Source of the DNA: Moritella sp.
GTDB lineage: Bacteria > Pseudomonadota > Gammaproteobacteria > Enterobacterales > Moritellaceae
DNA length: 64,000 nt
Direction of reading: 5' to 3'
Assembly: GCF_013215705.1 (NCBI RefSeq)
Contig: NZ_JABSQR010000015.1
Coordinates: 1 to 64,000, forward strand
This document shows, piece by piece, positions 18,920-28,267 of the stretch (position 1 is the first letter of the stretch; each line of letters opens with the position of its first letter). The notes beneath the pieces were generated by a model, which was not told the DNA's origin, did no database searches, and saw only the letters and a program-made list of their open reading frames with translations. Made by a program: the position numbers and the translations under genes.

Positions 18920-20093
18920 ATTCTTGGCGCTAGTCGTACTCGAAATTAAAAGTATTTTTGCTGACCGTAGTATTTTATTGACCATGTTTGGTGGCATTAT
19001 TATGTACTCGATCTTGTATCCACTGCCGTATTCTCAACAGGTAGCAAGAAACGTTGAAATTGTGGTGATTGATTATGATCGCAGTTCGATGAGCCGTGAG
19101 TTAATACGCATGGTCAATGCTACTCCTGATACCCATATTACTGGCCAAGTTAATTCGGTAAAGGAAGCTGAAGCGTTAATTGAGACAGGGGCGACTAAGG
19201 GTTTTTTGATTATTCCTGAACATTTCCGCCGTGATCTGTATATGGAGAAGGCCGTAACTTTATCGTTGGGCGGTGATGCCAGTTATTTTATGACTTATTC
19301 GACCATTGCATCGGGGATCCTTAAAGCGGGTGGCACTTTATCTGCGAAGATTAAAGTGGTGAGATTAACGGTTGATAAAGAGAATATGTTGTTAGCCAAG
19401 CAGCAGTGGCAACCGGCATCGTTAAACCTACAACCTGTGTTTAATCAACGGAACGGTTATTTGGATTATGTGGTCCCCGCGGTGTTTATTTTGATCTTGC
19501 AGCAAACATTATTAATTGTAAGCGGCATTTTATCCGGTGGCCAAAACGAACGTTCACGGGCGAAAGAGCAAGGTTATTGGTTAACCGCATCACCGACATT
19601 ATTGTTACTGGCGCGTTGCTTTGTGTTCCTCAGTTTGTATCTGGTGTTTAGTTTGTATTACTTTGGCTTTGCATTGGATATGTACGGGGTTAATCGACTG
19701 GCGGCGGCGTGGGATATTATCAAACTATTAGTGCCGTTCTTACTGGCGGTTGTCTGCCTTGGCGTGGCGCTGGGGCAATTGTATAACCAAGCTGAAACCG
19801 CAACTCAGGTGATTTTATTTAGCTCAATGCCGGTATTGTTTAGCAGTGGTTTTATTTGGCCGATAAGTGAGATACCCGCTTGGCTGGTGACGGTATCGCA
19901 ATTATTCCCAAGCACTGCCGCGATCCAAGGTTTGTTGCAATTAAACCAGATGGGCGCGGATTTTGAGATGGTCAGACATTTTCAAACGCAGTTGTTAATC
20001 CAATGTTTTGCTTATGCGCTATTGGCGATTATGTTGCTGGCTTACAAACAGCGTAAATACCGCATAAACGCAGGTGCGCGCCTGCCTAAATAA
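18912..20093 (+). CDS. ABC-2 type permease, second
   Basis: A 393-residue partner of the preceding permease with the same topology: an N-terminal helix, a periplasmic domain (NVEIVVIDYDRSSMSRELIR; KGFLIIPEHFRRDLYMEK) and five C-terminal helices. The two proteins are clear paralogues and probably form a heterodimer. I start at the ATG at 18912, which overlaps the TAA of the previous gene and has GGGG 8 bases upstream; the ATG at 18906 is also possible. It is last gene of the exporter operon. The substrate is unknown; a drug, lipid or small-molecule exporter is likely from the family. Confidence 0.85.
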   Translation: MNKFLALVVLEIKSIFADRSILLTMFGGIIMYSILYPLPYSQQVARNVEIVVIDYDRSSMSRELIRMVNATPDTHITGQVNSVKEAEALIETGATKGFLIIPEHFRRDLYMEKAVTLSLGGDASYFMTYSTIASGILKAGGTLSAKIKVVRLTVDKENMLLAKQQWQPASLNLQPVFNQRNGYLDYVVPAVFILILQQTLLIVSGILSGGQNERSRAKEQGYWLTASPTLLLLARCFVFLSLYLVFSLYYFGFALDMYGVNRLAAAWDIIKLLVPFLLAVVCLGVALGQLYNQAETATQVILFSSMPVLFSSGFIWPISEIPAWLVTVSQLFPSTAAIQGLLQLNQMGADFEMVRHFQTQLLIQCFAYALLAIMLLAYKQRKYRINAGARLPK

Positions 20094-20170
20094 TTACCTG
20101 ATTAACTCGCGTTGTGGCGATTTAGCTTCCATACTTTGCTTGTAGATAAAAGTATTTTATGGAGGTTGAA

Positions 20171-20680
20171 ATGAGTATGGCAACCAAAGTTGGCCAGTTC
20201 TTGGCAAGTCACAATATCGATTTTAGTTTAGTTAAACATCGTCACACGGCAAGTTCATTTAATTCGGCACTATCGGCACATGTGTCCAGTTCACAAGTCG
20301 CCAAAGCGGTGATTTTACGCGACATTGGTGGTGATTATTTAATGGCGGTGGTGCCGTCAAATAAGCATGTCTTGATTGGTGAAATTAATCGGCAAACGGG
20401 TAAACAATATTATCTATTGGCAGAGCATGAATTATCAACCTTGTTTCAGGATTGTGAACCGGGGGCAATACCATCATTAGGGCAGATCTATGGTATGGAT
20501 ATGCTGGTGGACGACTTATTGTTCGAACAGGAGCAATTATTCATTGAATCGGGCGATCACATGAATCTCATTAATTTAGATAAACGTCAGTTTGGCAAAG
20601 CCATGGGCAGTTTACCGCACAGTCATATTAGCGGGTATAGCTTTAAAGAAGGGCCATTATTTGAACGTCGTGACCTTTGA
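20171..20680 (+). CDS. YbaK/EbsC-type aminoacyl-tRNA deacylase
   Basis: A 169-residue protein of the YbaK/ProRS-INS fold, whose members hydrolyse mischarged aminoacyl-tRNA in trans. Family marks are an early HRHTASSF segment, SSQVAKAVILRDIGGDYLMA with the conserved lysine, VPSNKHVLIGEINR, and the DCEPGAIPSLGQIYG loop. The strong ribosome site GGAGG lies 5 bases before the ATG at 20171 and would be inside the gene if the earlier ATG at 20159 were used. The amino-acid specificity cannot be told from sequence alone. A terminator follows. Confidence 0.85.
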   Translation: MSMATKVGQFLASHNIDFSLVKHRHTASSFNSALSAHVSSSQVAKAVILRDIGGDYLMAVVPSNKHVLIGEINRQTGKQYYLLAEHELSTLFQDCEPGAIPSLGQIYGMDMLVDDLLFEQEQLFIESGDHMNLINLDKRQFGKAMGSLPHSHISGYSFKEGPLFERRDL

Positions 20681-20730
20681 ATATTATAGCGCGTAGCAAA
20701 GGTGGACTGTAATAAAGATGAACAGGAATA

Positions 20731-20764
20731 AAAATGGGAGCTATATTTGGCTCCCATTTTTTGT
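20731..20764. terminator. bidirectional terminator
   Basis: The stem AAAATGGGAGC/GCTCCCATTTT followed by more T lies between the convergent YbaK-type and MscS-type genes. Confidence 0.88.
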
Positions 20765-20820
20765 TTATAGTAAATAATCAATAAAAAATTATTTATCACT
20801 ACATTATTTATCAGTAAAAC

Positions 20821-21654
20821 TTAGCTTGCTGGTGGTGTTGGATTACCTTGTACATGCAAGTCTAACTGTGGATAAGGGATCGCAATACCAGCCGCGTCAA
20901 GTGCAAGTTTAAGCTCTTCTTGCATGCTGAAGTAAGCACCCCAGTAATCGCTAGTTTTAACCCAAGGGCGTACCGCGAAGTTTACTGATGAATCCGCTAA
21001 TTCTAGGATACCAACTGTGTACTCTGGATCTTGTAGGGTAAATTCGTTGTTTTTTATAACGTCAATTAAGATCGCTTTCGTTTGCTTAATGTCTGCGTCA
21101 TACGATACGCCAACCACAAGGTCTAAACGACGTTGACCTAATGCAGAATAGTTAGTAATTGTACCATCCATGATTGCGGCATTCGGTGCGATCACCACTT
21201 TGTTATCCGGTGTGATTAAACGTGTAGAGAAAATAGTAATTTCATCAACTGTACCTGCTACACCCGCAGCTTCAATGTAATCACCAATGCGACAAGGACG
21301 GAAGATAACGATAAGTACACCCGCGGCAAAGTTGGAAAGTGAACCTTGCAAAGCTAAACCGATGGCTAAACCAGCGGCACCGACAATCGCTACCAGAGAG
21401 GCTGTTTGCACCCCAAACTGGCTAAGGGTGGCAATGACGGTAAATACAAATACTACACCCCATGCCATGTTACTTATAAAAGAGGCTACTGTTTTATCCA
21501 TATCACGTTTTAGCAGTAATTTTGAGGTCATTTTTTTCATTACGCCAGCAAGGTATTTACCGACGATGAAAATGACTAACGCTAACAATATTTTTGTGCC
21601 GTAAATGGCGGCAATCTCAGGGGCTTGCTGGAGTAATTTTTCAAGATATTCCAT
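20821..21654 (-). CDS. small-conductance mechanosensitive channel, MscS family
   Basis: An inner-membrane pressure-release channel of 277 residues, about the size of E. coli MscS (286). Three N-terminal helices are visible. The third is the pore helix with Ala/Gly packing (GAAGLAIGLALQGSLSN), followed by the beta domain PCRIGDYIEAAGVAGTVDEI and the IAPNAAIMDGTITNYS segment. I choose the ATG at 21654 because AGGA lies about 9 bases upstream; an ATG six codons earlier has no such site. It stands alone. Confidence 0.92.
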   Translation of the reverse strand: MEYLEKLLQQAPEIAAIYGTKILLALVIFIVGKYLAGVMKKMTSKLLLKRDMDKTVASFISNMAWGVVFVFTVIATLSQFGVQTASLVAIVGAAGLAIGLALQGSLSNFAAGVLIVIFRPCRIGDYIEAAGVAGTVDEITIFSTRLITPDNKVVIAPNAAIMDGTITNYSALGQRRLDLVVGVSYDADIKQTKAILIDVIKNNEFTLQDPEYTVGILELADSSVNFAVRPWVKTSDYWGAYFSMQEELKLALDAAGIAIPYPQLDLHVQGNPTPPAS

Positions 21655-21849
21655 GGATAAAGTTCCTATCATTTAGAGTGTTAAATATGCATATACGCAT
21701 AGGCTATTCTACGACTATATTAGTCGACCTTTATTGATATGTTACATTATTTCTAATCATTGACAAAGTACAGCCTATTTCACTTTTTAAATTGTTATTT
21801 CTGATACTTGCATATACGGCTAATCATTGTCATGGTTTATTATTAATAT

Positions 21850-22554
21850 TTATTTTTGGCGAATGGCTTGTGCTTCAATCGTTACCGCATCATGGCGCCA
21901 ATACTCCAGATCACAATCGAGTAATTGGTCATGTTGATCATAGTTAACTCGTTCTATATACATGGCAGCGCAACCTGACGTCGCACGTAAAGGGGTGGCG
22001 GTATCTGCGACCAATGATGATGAACGGATTCGGTAATGGGTGCGCTGATAAAGCGTATCGTAGTGTTGTTGATAAATATCGGTTAATGACGCTGACAGAT
22101 CATGACTGAGTAAATGAGGGAATCGGTCAGGTAATACATAATTAGTCACGAGTACGACCGGGCGTTCATCTAAATAACGCACCCGATGAATACGGATCAC
22201 TTCAGTCTGTGGTGCTATTTGTAATAGCTGGGCGATATGTTTATCGGCGGGCACCATACTGGCACTGATTAATTCTGTTTTTGGTATACGTTGCTGACTT
22301 AGCGCTAGGTTGTGAAAATTGGTGGTATTGGTCGGATCATAACGTAATGGTGCTGGGGAAATAAACCAGCCGCGACGGTCTTCACGGTATACTCGACCTT
22401 CAGATTCCAATAAAAACAATGCTTCGCGTAGTGTTACGCGAGTGGTATTGAATGCCTCTGCAAGTTTGCGTTCTGACGTTAGCTTTTGTCCTGAGGTTAA
22501 TAATCCCGATTCGATTTGCTGTAGGATGTCTTCTTTAATTTTTAGGTATTGCAC
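21850..22554 (-). CDS. phnR: GntR/HutC-type regulator of aminoethylphosphonate use
   Basis: A 234-residue transcription factor. The N-terminal winged helix (SERKLAEAFNTTRVTLREAL near 30-50, then EDRRGWFISPAPLRYD) is followed by a UTRA ligand-binding domain (TELISASMVPADKHIAQLLQ). This combination and the gene context match the Vibrio-type PhnR. It starts at GTG with AGG 5 bases upstream. It is last in the leftward phnS-phnT-permease-phnR group. I infer that it binds the three TGGTATAGTCCA-like palindromes at 25499, 26761 and 26973 and responds to aminoethylphosphonate or a breakdown product. Confidence 0.87.
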   Translation of the reverse strand: MQYLKIKEDILQQIESGLLTSGQKLTSERKLAEAFNTTRVTLREALFLLESEGRVYREDRRGWFISPAPLRYDPTNTTNFHNLALSQQRIPKTELISASMVPADKHIAQLLQIAPQTEVIRIHRVRYLDERPVVLVTNYVLPDRFPHLLSHDLSASLTDIYQQHYDTLYQRTHYRIRSSSLVADTATPLRATSGCAAMYIERVNYDQHDQLLDCDLEYWRHDAVTIEAQAIRQK

Positions 22555-22651
22555 AAAAGCCTCTGATGCTAGTTTATTTATTTAATGTCGAACAAATTGC
22601 GACTAGGCTGCCTAGCGATGTTTGTTGCCGGGCAGTATAAATGGCCTGTTA

Positions 22652-24373
22652 TTAATGTTGTTGACGCCAAGCTTGAGTTCGTTTATTGATAAACGATGCC
22701 GCAATTAAATGAATCACTTTAGCAATAGCCGCGGTGATTAAGATCATCACCGCCATCGCTGCCGCAGAACCCGTTTGTCCGGCATCATCCATGTTTAATA
22801 CTGACACTGATGCTGGAATGGTATCGGTCGCATACAAAAATACCACGGCTGATGTGGTGGTCAACGCATTGATAAACAAATAGGCGGCAATATCCATAAT
22901 CGCAGGCGTACAAATTGGCAGGGTAATAACAAAGAATGATTTGTACTGTGGCATTTTTATCGATGCTGAAATCGCTTCTATCTCTGCCGGTAATTGTTTT
23001 AACGCCGTTAATGCGGTCATGTGACCGACGGTGTAGTAATGCACCACGGTATTAATCACCAGTAATGTCATGGTGGCATACAAACCATTAAGTGGATTAT
23101 TTATATCATTGAAAAAGAAGATATAACCCAAACCTAATACGATCCCCGGTACTGCCATTGGAATAATAGTGATCATTTGCAGTAGCTGACGAATAGGACC
23201 AAAACCACGGCCTTTTTCGATAACGTAAGCACCAATAAAGATGATCACTGTACCGAACACCGCCACCCAGATCGCCAATGTCAGTGAGTTAAAGTAAGGC
23301 GTCCAACCATAGGTACTCACTTCGCTAAAGTTATAATTGTTAAAACTTAAGGTTAAGTTCCATGGCCAAAATGTCACGAATGACGCGTATATGGCCATGC
23401 CAATAATAGCGATGATCGCCAAGGCAATCGTGCTACAGAACAACAAGCAGACACCATCACGTAATTTATCTGGTTTGGGTATGTAAGCCACAGAGCGGGA
23501 ATTAAATAAATTTTGCTGTTTGCGTTGCACTCGGCGATCGACCACAAACGCCAGTACCGCAGGCAATAATAGTAATACACTGGTTACGGCACCCATGGCG
23601 AAGTTTTGCTGACCAACCACTTGTTTGAAAATATCCGTTGCTAATACGTTATAACTGCCGCCAATCACTTTCGGCACCCCAAAATCACACACCACCAAGG
23701 TAAACACTAAAATTAAAGTACTGATCACGCCATATTTTGCTGCTGGTAGCGTCACCATGAAAAATGTTTTTACCGGATGGTTCTTTAATACGGTCGCGGC
23801 TTCATATAAGCGGGCATCGGACGTACGTAATGCTGTGGTTAAGATCATTAATGCATGGGGAAAGGTCCAAAATGTCAGCCCGATAGTGATACCAACAATA
23901 CCGTAAATCGATGCGCCACCGAGTAGCTCCTTGGCAATGCCTTGATTACCGAATAAATAAATTAAACTCAGTGCCGGCAGTAATGATGGCGCTAAGATCG
24001 GTGCCGAACCAATGATCTGAAATAAGGTTTTAAATGGCATGCAACTGCGGGTTAATGCATACGCATAACTAAATGCCATCACCCCAACAATAACGGTGGT
24101 GATCAAGCCCACTGTCACGGTATTGGCAATCGAGGCGAGCATGGCACTGGAGGCAAAATAGGCGGTGAAATTGGCTAATCCAATAAAGTCACCATCAACA
24201 TCCTGGACACTTTTGGCAAACATTGTGAGCATAGGCGCCACAATAAAAAAGCCCATTAACAAGGTTAAGATAATTAAAATACTGGCCAGTAGCGCGCTAT
24301 CTCGGCTAAACGACAGGGTGAATCGTTGCAGATAACTCGGTCTAGTCAGCTTTTTATTGATGGTCGACGCCAT
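22652..24373 (-). CDS. 2-aminoethylphosphonate ABC transporter permease, two fused halves
   Basis: An inner-membrane permease of 573 residues with about 12 hydrophobic segments. It contains two binding-protein-dependent permease units in tandem: the first EAA loop is EAATVLKNHPVKTFFMVTLP near residue 190 and the second is EAISASIKMPQYKSFFVITL near 470. In Salmonella the same job is split between PhnU and PhnV; the vibrio-type locus carries this fused form. It begins one base after the phnT stop codon, so the two are co-translated. Confidence 0.92.
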   Translation of the reverse strand: MASTINKKLTRPSYLQRFTLSFSRDSALLASILIILTLLMGFFIVAPMLTMFAKSVQDVDGDFIGLANFTAYFASSAMLASIANTVTVGLITTVIVGVMAFSYAYALTRSCMPFKTLFQIIGSAPILAPSLLPALSLIYLFGNQGIAKELLGGASIYGIVGITIGLTFWTFPHALMILTTALRTSDARLYEAATVLKNHPVKTFFMVTLPAAKYGVISTLILVFTLVVCDFGVPKVIGGSYNVLATDIFKQVVGQQNFAMGAVTSVLLLLPAVLAFVVDRRVQRKQQNLFNSRSVAYIPKPDKLRDGVCLLFCSTIALAIIAIIGMAIYASFVTFWPWNLTLSFNNYNFSEVSTYGWTPYFNSLTLAIWVAVFGTVIIFIGAYVIEKGRGFGPIRQLLQMITIIPMAVPGIVLGLGYIFFFNDINNPLNGLYATMTLLVINTVVHYYTVGHMTALTALKQLPAEIEAISASIKMPQYKSFFVITLPICTPAIMDIAAYLFINALTTTSAVVFLYATDTIPASVSVLNMDDAGQTGSAAAMAVMILITAAIAKVIHLIAASFINKRTQAWRQQH

Positions 24374-24374
24374 G

Positions 24375-25490
24375 TTATGCCTCTACCGCTGGTGCGCTTG
24401 TTGTTGATGATTGCTTTAATTTACGTGGGAAGACATGGGTGAACGCATCGCTATAACGGATCCGACGGAACTCACCATTGTTGAGCCCCAGTGAGCGGAC
24501 TTCACGAATTGGCACATCGACCTTGATCATCGACGCATTCATACTGCCGGTTAGCTGGCAGTCTGCTCGCACATAGGTACCTTGAAATTCCATGGCTTTG
24601 ATTTGCACCGGTAAATCTTGCGGGTTCTCACTAAATTGGATGTCTTCAGGGCGTACGGCTAAATCAAACATGTCACCACGACTTAATGTGTCTTTGGGTT
24701 TTGGTAATAGGGTTTCAGCAATACGGATCTGTTGATCGCTGATCACGGAACTGGCAATGAAATTCATGTTTCCGACAAATTCAGCCACAAAGCGGGATGC
24801 CGGTTTATCGTAAATTTCTTGTGGGGTGCCGACTTGTTCAATAACACCATGATTCATCACCACAATACGGTCGGCCATTGCTAAGGCTTCTTCCTGGTCA
24901 TGGGTCACCATGATAGTGGTAATGCCGAGTTTACGTTGCAGGGAGCGGATCTCGTCACGTAAATGAGCACGTACTTGTGCATCCAATGCCGAAAGTGGTT
25001 CATCTAATAGTAATAATCCCGGTGATAACGCTAATGCGCGAGCCAGTGCCACACGTTGCTGTTGGCCGCCGGATAGCTGATTCGGGTATTTCGGCGCCGA
25101 GTCAGATAAGCCAATAATACCCAGCCAGTGATTAACAATATCCACCGTTTCAACGACTGATTTACCTTGGTTGTGTAAACCGACACTGATATTTTCGGCA
25201 ACTGTTAAATTGGGGAACAGCGCGTAAGATTGAAATACAATGCCAAAATCCCGTTGTTCTGGCGGCAAGAAAGTGGTGTCTTTACCGTCTTGTAAAATAG
25301 ATCCTGATGTCGCTAAATCGAGTCCGGCAATCGCACGAAGCAATGTGGTTTTTCCGCAACCAGATGGTCCTAAAAAACAGATGAACTCGCCTTGATTGAT
25401 CTGCAAAGAAATATCATTTAATGCGGTGAAATCACCAAACTTTTTAACAAGATTATTGATGTTGAGGTACGTGTTCATCTGACTGCTCAT
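24375..25490 (-). CDS. phnT: 2-aminoethylphosphonate ABC transporter ATP-binding protein
   Basis: ATPase of 371 residues powering aminoethylphosphonate import. It has Walker A GPSGCGKTT near 40, signature LSGGQQQRVALARAL near 138, Walker B LLLLDEPLSALD, and the switch histidine in MVTHDQEEALAMADR. A C-terminal TOBE-like domain (residues 285-360) follows, as in the spermidine/iron/phosphonate subgroup. The operator-like palindrome at 25499-25510 lies only 8 bases before the ATG I use; an ATG four codons later is an alternative start. A hairpin separates it from phnS. Confidence 0.92.
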   Translation of the reverse strand: MSSQMNTYLNINNLVKKFGDFTALNDISLQINQGEFICFLGPSGCGKTTLLRAIAGLDLATSGSILQDGKDTTFLPPEQRDFGIVFQSYALFPNLTVAENISVGLHNQGKSVVETVDIVNHWLGIIGLSDSAPKYPNQLSGGQQQRVALARALALSPGLLLLDEPLSALDAQVRAHLRDEIRSLQRKLGITTIMVTHDQEEALAMADRIVVMNHGVIEQVGTPQEIYDKPASRFVAEFVGNMNFIASSVISDQQIRIAETLLPKPKDTLSRGDMFDLAVRPEDIQFSENPQDLPVQIKAMEFQGTYVRADCQLTGSMNASMIKVDVPIREVRSLGLNNGEFRRIRYSDAFTHVFPRKLKQSSTTSAPAVEA

Positions 25491-25496
25491 AAGTTA

Positions 25497-25512
25497 TTTG
25501 GACTATACCAGT
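25497..25512 (-). promoter_or_regulatory. PhnR-type operator upstream of phnT
   Basis: Read on the minus strand the core is TGGTATAGTCCA, identical over 12 bases to the site before phnW. It is a GntR/HutC-style imperfect palindrome (TGG-N6-CCA) placed next to the phnT start codon. Confidence 0.65.
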
Positions 25513-25648
25513 ATGGTAGGCAGGGTAAGTGACAGTTTGATGACAAGGGGTTATTTTTACGCCGAATTTACACTTGTTATTGGAATCTAAGGGGTTAAAG
25601 AATCGGCATGGTTAGCGGTTGTTTTAATGGACAATTATTTGTTAGCAA

Positions 25649-25688
25649 TGACTAAACTAGGCGTGTTAAATAACCCCTGGTTTAGTCA
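25649..25688 (-). terminator. hairpin between phnS and phnT
   Basis: Arms TGACTAAACTAGG and CCTGGTTTAGTCA pair with one mismatch, 30 bases past the phnS stop. The T-run is weak, so it may be a partial terminator or an mRNA-stabilising stem that leaves the binding protein in excess. Confidence 0.5.
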
Positions 25689-25719
25689 AGGTTGACCTCT
25701 TAAATTAGATCATTAATGA

Positions 25720-26727
25720 CTATCTTGCTTCAGATTTTGAATCAAATTTTTCTGACCAGGTACGCAGTACATCTTTACGCGCATTGGCCATTTTACTAAA
25801 GTCCATATCTACCATCGCGTCTTGTACATTGGGATAGTTCGCCACGGCTTTACTGACGTCTTTGTGGCCGACTAATGCATAAGATTCATTATATAATTGA
25901 TTGGCTTGTTTTGAGATTGACCAATCGACCACCCGCTTAGCTGCTGTTGATGGTTGAACGAGGCCAACGGCTTCTGATTCCCAACCAATGCCGCCGGCAG
26001 GTAAGATCACGTCAAGTGGCGCGCCTTGGGTTTTTAATTTCGCGCCACGTAATGCCATCGATATGCCGATCGCCACTTCCCCCATACCTGCTTGTACACA
26101 AGGCTTCGAGCCTGAATGGGTGTAATGGGCAATATTGTCATTCAGCTTGGTCATGTAACTCCAACCTTTATCTTCACCCATGGTTTGTAACCAGGCTGAT
26201 ACCTGCATATAACCTGTGCCCGATGATGCTGGGTTGGGCATGGCGATATGACCTTTGTAAACCGGTTTAAGTAGGTCATCCCAGGATGTCGGTTTTGGTA
26301 GGTTGTGCTGTTTTGCTACGAATTCGTTAAAGCAGATGGCATTAAACCAAGCGTCATTACCGTACCACGCTTTGTTTTTTTCTGGATCAATCATGCTCGT
26401 CCGTAGGTTTTCAACGCCTTGTGGTGAGTAAGGTTTTAGGATCCCTGCTTTCTTAAGCAGTGCCATTGATGAGCCCGCTAGTCCCCAAATCACTTCTGCA
26501 CGCGGGTTATTTTTTTCGGCAAGTAATTTTGCGGTCATGATACCGGTTGAATCGCGCACCCATTTGATCTCGATATCTGGATTGGCTTGTTCAAAGGCGA
26601 CTTTGTATTTTGCTAATACATCCGTTTCAAAGGCGGTGTACACCACCACTGCTTCTGCGGCAAATACTGGTGCAGTGAATAAGGCGCTTAAGGCTGCGAT
26701 AGAACCTATCATCCAACGTTGTTTCAT
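25720..26727 (-). CDS. phnS: 2-aminoethylphosphonate-binding periplasmic protein
   Basis: Solute-binding protein of 335 residues that captures aminoethylphosphonate in the periplasm and delivers it to the PhnT/permease importer. The cleavable signal peptide ends APVFAAEA. The mature start VVVYTAFETDVLAKYKVAFE and WVRDSTGIMTAKLLAEKNNP are typical of the iron/phosphonate class of extracellular binding proteins. The ATG at 26727 has GGAG 8 bases upstream; a GTG three codons earlier overlaps that site. A palindromic operator lies 34 bases upstream. Confidence 0.92.
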   Translation of the reverse strand: MKQRWMIGSIAALSALFTAPVFAAEAVVVYTAFETDVLAKYKVAFEQANPDIEIKWVRDSTGIMTAKLLAEKNNPRAEVIWGLAGSSMALLKKAGILKPYSPQGVENLRTSMIDPEKNKAWYGNDAWFNAICFNEFVAKQHNLPKPTSWDDLLKPVYKGHIAMPNPASSGTGYMQVSAWLQTMGEDKGWSYMTKLNDNIAHYTHSGSKPCVQAGMGEVAIGISMALRGAKLKTQGAPLDVILPAGGIGWESEAVGLVQPSTAAKRVVDWSISKQANQLYNESYALVGHKDVSKAVANYPNVQDAMVDMDFSKMANARKDVLRTWSEKFDSKSEAR

Positions 26728-26760
26728 TCGTGTCACTCCAAAAATTATTAACGGTTGATT

Positions 26761-26774
26761 CTGGTCTGTACCAG
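26761..26774 (-). promoter_or_regulatory. PhnR-type operator upstream of phnS
   Basis: CTGGTCTGTACCAG is an almost perfect palindrome with the same TGG-N6-CCA frame (TGGTCTGTACCA) as the sites before phnT and phnW. Confidence 0.6.
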
Positions 26775-26970
26775 ATTTGTTGAGAACGATAATAGAGTGC
26801 TTTTATGACAAAAATATGACCGATTGATGGCAGTTAGGTTAATTAAGATATTTTATTTATTTTTATGGCGCGGGGTTTTTATTGCGGTTGGCGATGAATA
26901 TGAAGCTTTTATGAATTCTGCTGTTGGGCTATTTACCAAGTGAGCGTTCCACTGCTAGAGTTCTAATCAA

Positions 26971-26985
26971 ACTGGTATAGTCCAA
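26971..26985 (+). promoter_or_regulatory. PhnR-type operator upstream of phnW
   Basis: The core TGGTATAGTCCA at 26973-26984 is identical to the phnT site in the opposite orientation. It ends 13 bases before the phnW ATG, so a bound regulator would block initiation or clear at the leader. Confidence 0.65.
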
Positions 26986-26997
26986 ATGGAAACAGAG

Positions 26998-28104
26998 ATG
27001 AAAAACGCATATTTATTACTAACACCGGGTCCACTTTCTACCACAGCAAGTGTACGAGAAGCCATGCTAAAAGATTGGTGTACTTGGGATGATGAATATA
27101 ACAAAGACATTGTTGACGTTATCCGCGCTAAGTTAGTGCAACTAGCAACCCCGCAAACGGGTTATACCAGTGTATTGATGCAAGGCAGTGGCACGGCATC
27201 GGTAGAAGCAACAATTGGTAGTGTTATTCCTGTTGATGGCAAGCTACTGGTGATTGATAACGGTGCTTACGGAGCCCGCATGGCGCAAATTGCAGATTAT
27301 TTAAATATTGCCTGTGAGGTGATAGCACCGGGTGAAACGGCGCAACCAAGTTTGGCCGAAGTTGAAGCCAAATTAGCGGGCGATGACAGCATTACCCATG
27401 TCGCGATCGTGCACTGCGAAACGACCACAGGCATGTTGAATCCGATTGATGCGGTGATTAAATTAGCTAAACAACACGGTAAGATCGTGATCTTGGATGC
27501 GATGTCGAGCTTTGGTGGCATTCCAATGGATGTGGCTGAATTAGGCGTTGATTTCCTGATCAGTTCTGCCAATAAATGTATTCAAGGCGTACCGGGTTTT
27601 GGCTTTGTGATTGCACGCAAAAGTGAACTGGAAAAATGCCAAGGGCGAGCACGTTCGTTGTCATTAGATCTGTATGAGCAATGGCATTGTATGGAAACCA
27701 ATGGTGGCAAGTGGCGCTTTACCTCACCAACCCACACTGTGCGTGCATTTTACCAAGCGTTATTAGAGCTTGAAGAAGAAGGCGGTATTGCGGCACGTCA
27801 TCAACGTTATCAACAAAACCAAACTACCTTAGTCGCGGGGATGGCAAAACTGGGTTTTGAGACCTTGTTAGATGCGTCATTACATTCGCCAATTATTACC
27901 TCGTTTTATTCACCTGTGCACGGTGATTATCAATTCAAAGCATTTTATAACCGGCTTAAACAACAAGGTTTTGTGATTTATCCAGGTAAGGTATCCAACG
28001 CTGATTGTTTCCGTATTGGTAACATTGGTGATGTCCATCCCAGTGATATCCAGCGTTTATTAGTGGCGATGGAAACCGCCAAATATTGGGAATTAAGTGC
28101 ATAG
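26998..28104 (+). CDS. phnW: 2-aminoethylphosphonate:pyruvate aminotransferase
   Basis: PLP enzyme converting aminoethylphosphonate and pyruvate to phosphonoacetaldehyde and alanine, the first step of carbon-phosphorus catabolism here. It has 368 residues, like Salmonella PhnW (367). The opening [20 protein letters not shown] and the PLP lysine K193 in [13 protein letters not shown] are diagnostic. I start at ATG 26998, where GGAAACAG provides a ribosome site; the ATG four codons earlier would overlap the operator region. It is followed by phnX and an FAD oxidoreductase on the same strand. Confidence 0.96.
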   Translation: MKNAYLLLTPGPLSTTASVREAMLKDWCTWDDEYNKDIVDVIRAKLVQLATPQTGYTSVLMQGSGTASVEATIGSVIPVDGKLLVIDNGAYGARMAQIADYLNIACEVIAPGETAQPSLAEVEAKLAGDDSITHVAIVHCETTTGMLNPIDAVIKLAKQHGKIVILDAMSSFGGIPMDVAELGVDFLISSANKCIQGVPGFGFVIARKSELEKCQGRARSLSLDLYEQWHCMETNGGKWRFTSPTHTVRAFYQALLELEEEGGIAARHQRYQQNQTTLVAGMAKLGFETLLDASLHSPIITSFYSPVHGDYQFKAFYNRLKQQGFVIYPGKVSNADCFRIGNIGDVHPSDIQRLLVAMETAKYWELSA

Positions 28105-28267
28105 TTGAAGTGAACACTAACTTAGTGGTTACTACGCCGGTAGTAGCCGCATACATCACTGTGTTGTAGTGCTTGTCTGCATTTTACCAGTCCAATTTCA
28201 ATCAAATTAATTTGCATTAAATCATCAACACGATTATTAACACAAGCTTACTTTGGAAAATATTATT

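Noticed and set aside
22652-24373. permease as an artefactual fusion of two genes
   Set aside because: The fused form is the known vibrio-type aminoethylphosphonate permease and the frame is clean throughout.
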